Positions 28,277-37,632 of a stretch of DNA of 64,000 nt are shown piece by piece. Under the pieces are notes generated by a model. That model worked only from the letters and a program-made list of their open reading frames with translations. It was not told the origin of the DNA and ran no database searches. A program made the position numbers and the translations under genes. Location: NCBI GenBank assembly GCA_003058495.1, contig QBVC01000032.1, positions 1-64,000 on the forward strand. Direction: 5' to 3'. This DNA comes from a gamma proteobacterium symbiont of Ctena orbiculata. Its GTDB lineage: Bacteria > Pseudomonadota > Gammaproteobacteria > Chromatiales > Chromatiaceae. Every line of letters starts with the position of its first letter. Positions within the stretch are counted from its first letter, which is position 1.

Positions 28277-29173
28277 ATGACAGACCCAGGCCACCAATAC
28301 TACGCCATCGTCTTTGCCGATATCGTGGACAGCACCCGAATGTACGAAAGTCTCGGTGACAGGCGCGCCAAACAGCTGATTACCGACCTCGAGGAGGTGA
28401 TCGCGAGGGTTGTGATGGAGACCGGCGGCGACGTGGTGGAGGTTGTCGGCGATGAAGTCATGAGTCGCTATCTCCAGGTTGGCGATGCGGTGGAGGGCGC
28501 CTGCCTTATGCAGGAACGGGTCGATGAATACGCAAAGCGCACCAATATGACCCTGTCGGCAAGAATCGGACTCCACTACGGACCGGCCATTGTCGAGGGC
28601 GGCCGAATGTATGGTGATTCGGTGAATGTGGCTGCGCGCATGGCGGCGATCGCCCAGTCCCAGCAGATCATCACCACCGAACAGGTGGTGGATCAGCTCT
28701 CGGATGTACAGCGACAGATCGTGCGCCGATTCGACAAAGTGAAGATCAAAGGCAAGCAGGGGCAGATGGTTATCTATGACCTTCTGTGGCGCAAGGATGA
28801 TGTCACTTTCATGCACACTTCACCGCGCACCCAGACTACCCTTACCAGGGTATTGATCCTGGAGTACGGTGGCAAACGGATTCGGTTCCTGCCGCAGCAG
28901 GGCACGATCCGCATCGGGCGGGAGAGCCATAATGAGCTGGTGGTTACTGCCGCCGCCGCCTCCAGGACCCATGCCGTGGTGGAATACAGCCGGGGAAAGT
29001 ACGTGCTTTCGGATATCAGCACCAACGGCACCTACCTGACCACCCAAAACCAGCAGTCGCTCTATCTGAGGCGCGAAACCGTGCCCCTTTTGGGGAGCGG
29101 CAAGATCGGCCTGGGCGAGCCGGTGACGAATGAGAATCAGCAAGTCATCAAATACTACTTCCAGGAGGTTTGA
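28277..29173 (+). CDS. Class III nucleotide cyclase with C-terminal FHA domain
   Basis: A 298-residue soluble protein. Residues 8-170 form a class III cyclase domain: metal-binding Asp residues in FADIVDST and VVGDEVM, and NVAARM for transition-state contacts. At the purine-specifying position where adenylyl cyclases have Lys (K-x-x-GD) there is Glu (VEVVGD), as in guanylyl cyclases, while the second position (GRMYGD) is Arg, matching neither class. Residues about 190-290 form an FHA domain (IRIGRESHNEL, SRTHAVV, DISTNGTYL), which binds phosphothreonine peptides and suggests control by a Ser/Thr kinase. No kinase is nearby. The gene stands 47 bases after the CbiX-like gene; the ribosome site is weak. 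Confidence 0.88.
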   Translation: MTDPGHQYYAIVFADIVDSTRMYESLGDRRAKQLITDLEEVIARVVMETGGDVVEVVGDEVMSRYLQVGDAVEGACLMQERVDEYAKRTNMTLSARIGLHYGPAIVEGGRMYGDSVNVAARMAAIAQSQQIITTEQVVDQLSDVQRQIVRRFDKVKIKGKQGQMVIYDLLWRKDDVTFMHTSPRTQTTLTRVLILEYGGKRIRFLPQQGTIRIGRESHNELVVTAAAASRTHAVVEYSRGKYVLSDISTNGTYLTTQNQQSLYLRRETVPLLGSGKIGLGEPVTNENQQVIKYYFQEV

Positions 29174-29289
29174 GGTTCCGATACAGCCCCCTGTACAACT
29201 GTGAACGGCGCCAAGCTTTTAACTCGGCGGGAGAAACCTTTTCACCCTTTTCGACCCTAAAGCGATCTCGGATCCTTTATATTTCAAAC

Positions 29290-32200
29290 ATGTCCTACCC
29301 TGCCACTATCCGCCGACTGCCCCTGAGGGGGATACTCTTAGGCCTGCTGCTGTTCTCTCATTGCCTGGTCGCATGGGCGGAAAAGCCCAGCCACGACCCG
29401 GAGCGGAATCTGCCGCTCACCCAGGAGCAGCTGGAGTTGACCCGCACCCGGATCAGCCAGGACGCCACGCTGGAACAGGTACACAAGGAGAAGGTCCTGG
29501 AACTCCTCGAGCAGACCCAGAGCTGGTTGCAGCAGACCGCCAGGATCAGGGGCGAGATCGCACACCTGGAACAGCAGATCAAGGAGGCGCCGGAGCAGAT
29601 ACAGACGCTGCGGGCAGGGATCAATCAGGGCCATGAAGAAGACGACGGGCTGGATAGGTTCATCCAGTCGTCCGGTCTTGCGGCATTGGAGGTGCGGATC
29701 AGCCAGGAGGAGCTGAACCTTACCCAGGCGCGGGACGATCAGAAGAGCCAGCTGGAGGAACTTTCGACCCTGTTCGCCGGCAGCAAGCAGATCGGTAGCG
29801 AGATTTCGGCAAGCAGCGAGTCGATGGCGAAAATCCGTTCCGAAATCGAGGGCCTGCCGCAGAACGAGCTGAAACAGATCAGGCAGGCCAGATTGATGTC
29901 GCTGCAGGTAAGGGAGGCGATGCGCCAGGCGGAACTGGACATGCTCACCCTGCGCCTGGGCAACCAGAGTCTGCTGACTAACCTGACCCAGGCCAAGCGG
30001 GATGCGACAGCGGTGCGGATCAGCCGCCTGCAGGCGAATCTGAAACAGCTCAATCAGGCGGCCGCGGAGATCAGGGAAACCGAGGCCAAGCAGGCCAGGC
30101 AGGCCGCAGAACAGCTGGAACAGGAGACAGTCACCCTCCCCCTGCCGCTACAGATCATCGCCCAGGAGAACGCCAAGACCCGCTCCGAGCTCGAGCAGCT
30201 GGTCTACTGGGAAAAGCGGGTGCAGCAGCAATTGACATCCACCAAGCGCAAACTGGTACAGATCCAGACCGACTTCGGACACAGTCGGCAACGGGTCGAG
30301 GTGGTCGGCGGCAGCGAGGCGATAGGCAAGATGTTATCCCGTCGCCGCGCCGCACTGCCCTCCCTGAGAAGCTACAGCCGCTCTTCCGCCGAACGCAAGT
30401 ATGAAATCAACAAGGCCACCGACCGCCAGATCGAGATCGAGGAACTGCTCCTCCAGCGCGGCAATCTGACCCAACACGTGGAGACCATCACCCGGTCGCT
30501 GCTCGAGGGGCTCTCCGACCAGGAAGCGCAGCGCTTGAACAAGCAGGCCTTCTCCCTGGCAGGCGCCAGACGCGAGGCGCTCAACGAATTGCAGGAGGCG
30601 TACGGCCGCTACATCGGTCAGCTGACCGCCCTCGATCTGTCCGAACGCCAGCTGCTGGATCTCTCGGAATCCTATATCGACTATATCGACGATCAACTGA
30701 TCTGGATCTCCAGTGGCGGCCTGCGCAATATTTTCGATCCCGCCCAGCTGCTCGCCAGTCTGGGTTGGCTGGTTTCACCCCAGCACTGGCGGGAACTCGG
30801 GGCCGATCTGGTAAGCGCCAGCCGGCACAACGTCCATACCGCGTTCATCGTCCTGCTGCTCTTCCTTTTCGTCGTCTGGAAGCAGCCATTCGCCAGGCTT
30901 CAGATACCCGTTCTCGCCAGGGCGACGCGCAAGATCAGCACCGATTCGATCCGCCTCACCCTGAAGGCGCTCTTCTACACCCTGGTGAAGATCTCCGCGC
31001 TCCCCGTTTTGATGATCGGCGGCGGCCTGCTGCTGCTATCCCTGCCGACAGCAGCGCCCTTTACCCTTGCCATTGCCACCCCCCTGATCAGGGTCGGCAT
31101 TACCTTGAGCGCCGCGCTTTTGCTCTATCAGCTATGCCTGCCTGAAGGCATCGGCATCCGCCATCTGCGCTGGAACAGCAAGATCTGCCAATCGGTCGCC
31201 CATGAGCTGCGCTGGGCGATACCGGTGGCGGCTCCGCTACGCTTCCTGATTGCGCTGGGCGCGGGGGACAGCCTCCCCGCTGAGGCGCTCACCCTGAGCA
31301 GCATCGCAACCATTGCGCTGATGGTCGTATTCATCCTCTTCACCTATCGTCTCTTGCGCAAACAGGGATCTCTGATGGTCGCCTGGAGCGGCATCAATCC
31401 ACACGCCCTGTTGCTGCAGCTGCATTTTCTCTGGTTCCCCTTTTTGGTTCTCATCGGTGTCGGCCTTGTCTTCACCACCGGGATCGGCTACATGACGCTC
31501 ACCCTCGGCCTGCTCGAGCGCGTCGAATTGACGATCTGGTTTTTTATCGGCTTGTACACCCTGCGCGAGCTGCTGCTGCGCTATCTGTTCATCGCTGAAC
31601 GCAGATTGCGCTACCAAAACGCCCTCCAGCGACGCCAGGAGCTACGCGCCCAGCGAGAGCAGGAGCAACAGCAGATCGATGATGAAAGCAGCGTCATAAC
31701 GGCAGAGATTCCGGAACTGAACTTCGAGGCATTGAGCGAACAGGCAAAACGTCTGGTGCGATTCGGCTATCTGCTGGGATCCGTGGTCGGCGCCTGGTTG
31801 ATATGGTCAGACCTTCTGCCCGCACTCGACTTTCTCGACCATGTCCAGCTGCCCATCAACACCAGCACGATGATTGACGGCGTGCTCACGGAAACGCCGT
31901 TGACGCTGCGCGATATCCTGTTTGGCCTGATCATTCTCAGCGTAACCTTCCTTGCCGCCAAAAACCTGCCCGGGGTGCTGGAGATCACCCTGTTGCAGCG
32001 CCTGCCGCTTGAATCCGGCGCGCGCTACGCATTGACCATGCTGTTGCAGTATCTCATCGCCGGCGTCGGCCTGATCATGGCCTTCAGCATCATCGGCTTT
32101 CAATGGTCCAAGATTCAGTGGCTGGTGGCCGCGCTGGGTGTCGGCCTCGGTTTTGGCCTGCAGGAGATCGTCGCCAATTTTATCAGCGGCATCATTCTGT

Positions 32201-32715
32201 TGTTTGAACGGCCGATACGGGTCGGTGACGTGGTCACCCTGGATACGACCACCGGCGTCGTCTCCCGCATCCGCATTCGCGCAACCACCATCACCAACTA
32301 CGACAAGCAGGAGCTGCTGATACCCAACAAGGAGTTCATAACGGGTAGGGTCATCAACTGGACCCTGACCGACAAGGTCAACCGCATCATCATCACCGTC
32401 GGCGTCGCCTACGGCAGCGATGTCAACAAGGCCATGGCACTGATGATCGAAACAGCGGAGGAGAACGAAAACGTACTCCAGGATCCAAAGCCGGTAGCCA
32501 CCTTCGAGGCATTCGGCGACAGCTCCCTGACCCTGCTGCTGCGCGCCTATCTCGGCTCCATGGACAACCGCCTGGCGACGATAACCGCACTCCACGAAGG
32601 GATCAACAAAAAATTCCTCGAGGCCGGCATTGAAATCCCCTTTCCGCAACGCGATCTTCATCTGGTCAGCGCCGATCCGCTGCGGGTCAACGTCGAGCCG
32701 ACTAAAGAGTTTTGA
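29290..32715 (+). CDS. Large mechanosensitive channel, MscK/KefA type
   Basis: ATG 29290 (1141 residues) directly starts a signal peptide (LRGILLGLLLFSHCLVAWA); an in-frame TTG 120 bases earlier would place a long polar leader before it. After a long periplasmic coiled-coil region (about 30-460, the porin-like domain of MscK) come roughly eleven membrane spans. The C-terminus holds the MscS pore and upper domain (GLGFGLQEIVANFISGIILL; RPIRVGDVVTLD; LLIPNKEFITGRVINW). These channels release solutes on hypo-osmotic shock; MscK-type ones are also modulated by ions. It is 116 bases downstream of the cyclase gene on the same strand and likely has its own promoter. It converges with the GGDEF-EAL gene. 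Confidence 0.93.
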   Translation: MSYPATIRRLPLRGILLGLLLFSHCLVAWAEKPSHDPERNLPLTQEQLELTRTRISQDATLEQVHKEKVLELLEQTQSWLQQTARIRGEIAHLEQQIKEAPEQIQTLRAGINQGHEEDDGLDRFIQSSGLAALEVRISQEELNLTQARDDQKSQLEELSTLFAGSKQIGSEISASSESMAKIRSEIEGLPQNELKQIRQARLMSLQVREAMRQAELDMLTLRLGNQSLLTNLTQAKRDATAVRISRLQANLKQLNQAAAEIRETEAKQARQAAEQLEQETVTLPLPLQIIAQENAKTRSELEQLVYWEKRVQQQLTSTKRKLVQIQTDFGHSRQRVEVVGGSEAIGKMLSRRRAALPSLRSYSRSSAERKYEINKATDRQIEIEELLLQRGNLTQHVETITRSLLEGLSDQEAQRLNKQAFSLAGARREALNELQEAYGRYIGQLTALDLSERQLLDLSESYIDYIDDQLIWISSGGLRNIFDPAQLLASLGWLVSPQHWRELGADLVSASRHNVHTAFIVLLLFLFVVWKQPFARLQIPVLARATRKISTDSIRLTLKALFYTLVKISALPVLMIGGGLLLLSLPTAAPFTLAIATPLIRVGITLSAALLLYQLCLPEGIGIRHLRWNSKICQSVAHELRWAIPVAAPLRFLIALGAGDSLPAEALTLSSIATIALMVVFILFTYRLLRKQGSLMVAWSGINPHALLLQLHFLWFPFLVLIGVGLVFTTGIGYMTLTLGLLERVELTIWFFIGLYTLRELLLRYLFIAERRLRYQNALQRRQELRAQREQEQQQIDDESSVITAEIPELNFEALSEQAKRLVRFGYLLGSVVGAWLIWSDLLPALDFLDHVQLPINTSTMIDGVLTETPLTLRDILFGLIILSVTFLAAKNLPGVLEITLLQRLPLESGARYALTMLLQYLIAGVGLIMAFSIIGFQWSKIQWLVAALGVGLGFGLQEIVANFISGIILLFERPIRVGDVVTLDTTTGVVSRIRIRATTITNYDKQELLIPNKEFITGRVINWTLTDKVNRIIITVGVAYGSDVNKAMALMIETAEENENVLQDPKPVATFEAFGDSSLTLLLRAYLGSMDNRLATITALHEGINKKFLEAGIEIPFPQRDLHLVSADPLRVNVEPTKEF

Positions 32716-32838
32716 GTTTTGAGTTGGCTGGACGACACTTCTTAATCCTTGGTCGCTCGTTACGCCATCCGCCACAATAAATATAGAATGAAAGAATCAA
32801 AAATGCCGTGAGCGAAGCGAACCCTTCAACTCAAAACT
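32715..32838. repeat. Small element bounded by 12-bp perfect inverted repeats
   Basis: AGTTTTGAGTTG at 32715-32726 and CAACTCAAAACT at 32827-32838 are perfect inverted copies in the gap between the convergent mscK-like and GGDEF-EAL genes. The left arm is preceded by another AGTTTTGAGTT at 32708, overlapping the mscK-like stop codon. Inside, CGCTCGTTACGCC and GTGAGCGAAGCGA are partly complementary. The layout suggests a short non-autonomous element or REP-like unit, but it may also act as a bidirectional transcription stop. Confidence 0.55.
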
Positions 32839-32915
32839 AAAAACTTCTCAAAGATACAGGCGCTCAGCCCGAGCAGGTTGGACTATCAGCCGATCAAACA
32901 GGATCGGCAGCATTA

Positions 32916-35735
32916 TCAAAGATTGCCGGAGATGGAGACGCCCAACTCAACGCCATCACCCTGCATGCGCAACATATCCACCAGCTTTCCGGCTGGCAGC
33001 GGCTTGCTGAACAGATAACCCTGGGCCATCTCACAACCATGCTGTTCCAGAAACCGCAGCTGGCTTTCCGTCTCCACGCCTTCGGCAACCACGCCAAGAC
33101 CCAGGCTCTGTGCCATGGCGATGATCGCGGAGGTGATGGTCACATCGTCTTCATCGTCCGGGATATCCTTGACAAAGGTGCGGTCGACCTTGAGGTTGTC
33201 CAATGGGAAGCGCTTCAGATAATTAAGCGAGGAGTAACCGGTCCCGAAGTCATCCACCGAGATACTGATGCCCATCTCCTTGAAGTCATTCAAGGTGGTT
33301 ATGGTCTCGTTGACGTTGCGCATGATTACGCTTTCGGTAATCTCCAGCTCCAGGTACTGGGGATTCAGTTTCGTGTTTTTTAGCGCCTTGGCCACCTTCA
33401 TGCTCAAGTCGCGTTGAATAAACTGCATGCCGCTCAGGTTGACGGCGATGCGGATCGGGTTATACCCCGCATCCTGCCACTCCTTGTTCTGTCTGCAGGC
33501 CTCGTTCAGCACCCACTCGCCGAGCTCGATTATCATTCCGGTCTCTTCCGCAATCGGAATGAACTCGACCGGCGAGACCATGCCGAGCTCCGGCTCGTCC
33601 CACCGCAACAGCGCCTCGGCGGAGACAATCTGTCCGGAGGCGAGATCGATCTGCGGTTGGTAGTAGAGCTCCATCTCATTATAGGCGAGGGCCTTGCGCA
33701 ACTTGCCCTCCAGTTTCAGGCGGGTGGTCGCCAGTATGTTCATCTGCTCGGAATAGAACTGAAAATTGTTCTTTCCCACCGCCTTTGCATGGTACATCGC
33801 GGTATCCGCGTTCTTCAGCAGCTCCTCGACATCGTGTCCATCCCTGGGAAAGATGGCGATACCGATACTGGGGGTGACATAGACTTCATGCCCGTTCAGA
33901 TTATAGGAGCGCGCTATCGCATCCTGTACCCGCTTCGCCACCACGGCGGCGACTTCCGGTTTCTGGATATCCTCGAGGAGCACGGTAAATTCGTCGCCTC
34001 CGAGCCTGGCGATATTGCGAAACTCGATGTCGTCGCCTATGCCCCGGCCGACATAGTCCGTCTCCCTGAGCTGCGCTTCCAGGCGGCTGGTGACATTGAT
34101 CAGCAGCATATCGCCTATATCGTGCCCCAGGGTGTCGTTGATGCGCTTGAACTCATCAAGGTCGAGATAGAGCACGGCACCCACGCGGTGGTGCCGCTTG
34201 GCAATCTTTATTGCCCGTGACACCTGCTCCTTGAAGGCCTGGCGATTCGGCAGCTTGGTCAGGGAATCGCTATATGCCAGGGTTCGGATTTTTTCATCCC
34301 ACTGTTTGCGCTCGGTGATATCCCTGGCAAATACGCTCAGGGTGAACATTTCACCGATCTTCGAACAGGAGATGGCCAGGTCGAGGGGAAACTTGCGACT
34401 GTTGTTGTCCCTGCCTTCAACCTCCAGGCGTATCCCGGTCGGATGCTCGGTCGATCCCTTGAACATGGGCTCCAATGCTTCCGTCGTCTCCAGCAGCGAC
34501 TTGTGGGTGAGAATGAGTTGAAACAGATGCAGACCAAGGACGTCCTCTTCGGTATAGCCGAACACCTCGATAGCCTGCTGGTTCCAACTCAGGATCATGC
34601 AGTTGGCGTCAGCCGTTATAACCGCATCGAACGCGGTATCGATGACATGCGAGAATCTTGCATCCTCGGCCTCGATCGCGGCGTTTGCCTCGTCTTCCTG
34701 CAGCTGCGCTATGCGCTTGTTCCGATAGACCCCTATGGCCAGCCCCAGGATCAGCAGAGACAACATCCAGACCGCCAGCACCTTCCACCAGTCTATCACC
34801 TGGGGTTTGATCCTCTGGTTCACCGAGAGCACGAAATCGACACCGTATATGTCGATCTTCTGCTGGTAGTTGAGAGTGCTGAGATCCACGGCTATCTTGG
34901 CGATATCGGATTTTGTGATCGCCGGCATGATCCCGGCCGCCTTGAGATGACTGTTGTCATCGAGTGGTTCGAGTGAGAGTCCGAAGTTGATACCCGGCCC
35001 GATCAGCCCTTCGACAATGCGCTCAAGCTCGATACAGAGCACGGCCATACCATTGAACATTTCCAGCCTTTCATGGGACTTCTCCGGTGGGTAGCGGCCC
35101 AGGTAGACAGGCTTCAGGACGAAATATTGTGCCTTGCCCGAGCGACTGATTTTGACCGGGCCATAGGTGACAATCTCACCGCTCTTGATCGACTGCTGCA
35201 GGGTATCATAGGCGCCCGGCTGTCGGCTCAGGTCGTATCCCAGGACATTGGCAGAGCGCGGATCCATGGGCTCGATAAAACTGACCGGCAGGTGGTAGTT
35301 GAGACTGCCGATCTCCGGTTCGCTCTCATGCCAATCATCCTTGAGACGAAAACTGACAAAACCCTGCTCCCGCATGCGCGCCTCGAACTCGTCCCGCTTC
35401 TCTTCCTGTATTCGCGTCATCTGCAGGATGGTACTGATAAACGGGTAGGCCTTGAGCATCTCCTGTGAGAAAGAGGTCTGTTCGGCAACACTGATGAAGT
35501 CGCTTGAATGGTAGAGCCCCACCAGGGAGGTCAAGACCGTCTCCAGGCTGGAGATACGTTGCGTCAGGGTACGGTGGATCTCGCCCGCGCGATCGTTGAA
35601 CTCGTTATCGACGGCATGCAGCTCCACCCAGATTGCAAACAGCAGGGACAGCCACGAAAACAGGGTTATCGATAGCCATAGAACGACTGCCCGATATCCC
35701 TTGAAGACCTTGTCCCTTGTGCGGAAATACATCAT
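32916..35735 (-). CDS. CHASE-PAS-GGDEF-EAL c-di-GMP enzyme
   Basis: A 939-residue inner-membrane protein. A first membrane span near 16-38 and a second near 315-337 flank a periplasmic CHASE-like sensor (YPFISTILQMTRI; FEARMREQGFVSF). A PAS domain (about 365-475) is followed by GGDEF with an intact active site (RLGGDEFTVLLED) and EAL with SAEALLRW, ITESVIMRN and DDFGTGYSSL. Both catalytic sites look competent, so it could make or degrade c-di-GMP depending on the signal. Just before GGDEF there is an unusual insertion (DYVGRGIGDDIEFRN). Its ATG at 35735 overlaps the stop of the upstream binding-protein gene (ATGA), so the two products are translationally coupled and probably act as a sensor pair. 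Confidence 0.93.
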   Translation of the reverse strand: MMYFRTRDKVFKGYRAVVLWLSITLFSWLSLLFAIWVELHAVDNEFNDRAGEIHRTLTQRISSLETVLTSLVGLYHSSDFISVAEQTSFSQEMLKAYPFISTILQMTRIQEEKRDEFEARMREQGFVSFRLKDDWHESEPEIGSLNYHLPVSFIEPMDPRSANVLGYDLSRQPGAYDTLQQSIKSGEIVTYGPVKISRSGKAQYFVLKPVYLGRYPPEKSHERLEMFNGMAVLCIELERIVEGLIGPGINFGLSLEPLDDNSHLKAAGIMPAITKSDIAKIAVDLSTLNYQQKIDIYGVDFVLSVNQRIKPQVIDWWKVLAVWMLSLLILGLAIGVYRNKRIAQLQEDEANAAIEAEDARFSHVIDTAFDAVITADANCMILSWNQQAIEVFGYTEEDVLGLHLFQLILTHKSLLETTEALEPMFKGSTEHPTGIRLEVEGRDNNSRKFPLDLAISCSKIGEMFTLSVFARDITERKQWDEKIRTLAYSDSLTKLPNRQAFKEQVSRAIKIAKRHHRVGAVLYLDLDEFKRINDTLGHDIGDMLLINVTSRLEAQLRETDYVGRGIGDDIEFRNIARLGGDEFTVLLEDIQKPEVAAVVAKRVQDAIARSYNLNGHEVYVTPSIGIAIFPRDGHDVEELLKNADTAMYHAKAVGKNNFQFYSEQMNILATTRLKLEGKLRKALAYNEMELYYQPQIDLASGQIVSAEALLRWDEPELGMVSPVEFIPIAEETGMIIELGEWVLNEACRQNKEWQDAGYNPIRIAVNLSGMQFIQRDLSMKVAKALKNTKLNPQYLELEITESVIMRNVNETITTLNDFKEMGISISVDDFGTGYSSLNYLKRFPLDNLKVDRTFVKDIPDDEDDVTITSAIIAMAQSLGLGVVAEGVETESQLRFLEQHGCEMAQGYLFSKPLPAGKLVDMLRMQGDGVELGVSISGNL

Positions 35736-36700
35736 GAATTGACTTTCTTGGCCTTTCTCAGCAATGACTCGGGAAACCTGATTCCGCTCGTATCAAGGAT
35801 TGCATGGTTGATCCAGATATCCCATTTGCGGTTGGAGACGATGGGGATTTCCGTAGGTTTGGTCCCTTCCAGAATCGCCAGCGCGGCCAATCCGGCCCAC
35901 TCTCCGTGCTCCTCCGGTACTTTCGTCAGACCGAGTATGGTGTAGGGCATCATCCAGCCGTGATTGGTCAGGGACAGGGTCTTGGTCGCTTTCACCACGT
36001 GTTCGGTTACAGATTCCAGATTCCAGTCATTGATACCGGAGTTACTGCCGATGACGACAAAGTCGTACTCCTGGGCTTCGCTGTAGGCGGCCAGCCAATC
36101 GCTGGTTGAATTCACCAGTCGATGCTCCAGCGACAGGTTGTACTTCTCCGCGGCGCGCTGAAAGCGTTTCAGGTTCTTTTTTTCCGTCAGGGTGTTCGCG
36201 CCGATATAGATCGCCCGATGGGCGCCGCCCTGTATGTTTCTTGCTTTCTCGAACAGCGCATCGATGGGCGCCACTTCAACCATGCCGGTGGTATTGGTGT
36301 AGGGAAAGCCATATTCATCCACATTCCAGTTGATGCCGCAGAAGACAAATGGAACCCGGTGGTCCTTGTAGAAGGGCTGGATGACATACTTGGCGGCGTT
36401 GTCATCCGCGGTGATCACCACGTCGGGTTTCCAGCTCTCGATGATACCTTTCGCTGTCAAGGCCGCGCTCTTTTTCGAGGCCTCGTCCTTGTGCCTTTTG
36501 GTGTCCATGTCGAACTGCTTCAGGTCGCATTTACCGTCCAAGGTCCCGCGCAGCCCATTCTCAACGCCGTCCGACCAGGCATAACCGGAATGGTAGGAGG
36601 AGATAAACAGGCATTTGCCGGCCATTGCTTGAGTGGTACCAACCAGCAGCAGGATGGGAAGGCAGGCCAGGATACGTTTAGCTGTTCTATTTGCAGCCAT
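35732..36700 (-). CDS. Orphan periplasmic ABC-type substrate-binding protein, paralogue 2
   Basis: ATG 36700 (322 residues) has GGAG ten bases upstream and begins a signal peptide (AKRILACLPILLLVGTTQAMA). The mature part resembles the ABC_sub_bind family: FISSYHSGYAW, DMDTKRHKDE, ITADDNAAKYVIQ, PFVFCGINWN. It is a clear paralogue of the 18818-19837 product. There are no transporter genes; instead the stop codon overlaps the start of the CHASE-PAS-GGDEF-EAL gene. The likely role is to bind a periplasmic ligand and report it to that c-di-GMP enzyme, much as other periplasmic proteins gate signalling receptors (inference). The ligand is unknown. Confidence 0.9.
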   Translation of the reverse strand: MAANRTAKRILACLPILLLVGTTQAMAGKCLFISSYHSGYAWSDGVENGLRGTLDGKCDLKQFDMDTKRHKDEASKKSAALTAKGIIESWKPDVVITADDNAAKYVIQPFYKDHRVPFVFCGINWNVDEYGFPYTNTTGMVEVAPIDALFEKARNIQGGAHRAIYIGANTLTEKKNLKRFQRAAEKYNLSLEHRLVNSTSDWLAAYSEAQEYDFVVIGSNSGINDWNLESVTEHVVKATKTLSLTNHGWMMPYTILGLTKVPEEHGEWAGLAALAILEGTKPTEIPIVSNRKWDIWINHAILDTSGIRFPESLLRKAKKVNS

Positions 36701-36893
36701 ATTCAACTAACTCCATGTTTTATGGATTCGAAAAATAATAATCAGATGGGGTTTTCGAGATATATCGGCAGGGAATAGAAAACTTTACAAATCAGACACT
36801 AAATGGGAATTCTACGCATAAGATTCCTATTGGCGGCCATCCTCCTGAGTTTGCTTGAAATTATGGCTGAAACCACGAACCGAACAGGCCCAT

Positions 36894-37445
36894 TCAGCTG
36901 GCCCGATGATGCAGCGATGCAATTTCCCGGATCAGGTCCGGTGCCTGTTCCAGCTGCCTGACACGCTTCCATAACCGTTCAGGTCGGTATTGGTAGAGAT
37001 CGAGCAGTTCGTCGGCGGGGATCCATTGCAGCTCCCGCCGCTTCTTGAATCTTCCCGTGGAATCGTCCCGCCACTCCCTGTTCAGGCTCGCCACATCCCG
37101 GTAGGGAAATTCGATGAAATAGGTCCTCCAGCGTTTGGGAGGGAGGCGGCTGCACCACCAATCGGGATGGCGCGAGAGGGTTTTTTCAAACAACGCCTCG
37201 ACGATCGGGATCTGATCATTGACCTGGTCGGCGTCCCGGCATGCCCGCTGCAGATCCTCGCTGAAATACATGGTTTCCGTCTCTTCGACAAACTCCCTCA
37301 CCGCGGTCCGCCTAAACCCCTCACCCTCCCCGAGACCACCGCCGAAATCGATCAGGTAGCCGGTTTTGCGGCCGCTGAAAGTCGACTGAAAGAGGAAATG
37401 GACAGCGGCCTGGTGAACAGCGAAGGGAATCACACCGGCTCCCAT
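36894..37445 (-). CDS. Nudix hydrolase family protein
   Basis: A 183-residue protein with a recognisable Nudix box starting GGGLGEGEGFRRTAVREF and ending VEETETM (G-x5-E-x7-R-E-x2-E-E-x-x). The glutamates that bind metal are present, so it probably hydrolyses a nucleoside diphosphate linked to another moiety; the substrate is unknown. The surrounding sequence (WWCSRLPPKRWRTYFIEFPY) is less usual for bacterial Nudix enzymes. The ribosome site AGAGGAGG lies eight bases before ATG 37445. It is divergent from the unknown gene at 37633. Confidence 0.82.
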   Translation of the reverse strand: MGAGVIPFAVHQAAVHFLFQSTFSGRKTGYLIDFGGGLGEGEGFRRTAVREFVEETETMYFSEDLQRACRDADQVNDQIPIVEALFEKTLSRHPDWWCSRLPPKRWRTYFIEFPYRDVASLNREWRDDSTGRFKKRRELQWIPADELLDLYQYRPERLWKRVRQLEQAPDLIREIASLHHRAS

Positions 37446-37632
37446 ATCAAGGCCTCCTCTCGAGTGAATCGGGATAGATCAAAACCGCCCCGGCAGAGAT
37501 CTATTGCACCTGACGATCATACTCAAACATTAGTCCATCACTCGCCTTTTTTTCGCCTCCTTCCGCCGATCACCGACGGTCCCTTCACCCACCACCTTGC
37601 CGACTCGCCGATTCCTGACCAAAATTCCGAGT

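Noticed and set aside
36805-36828. GGAAT-N12-ATTCC inverted repeat after the Nudix gene region
   Set aside because: Short arms, long spacer and no T-run; expected by chance in this window.
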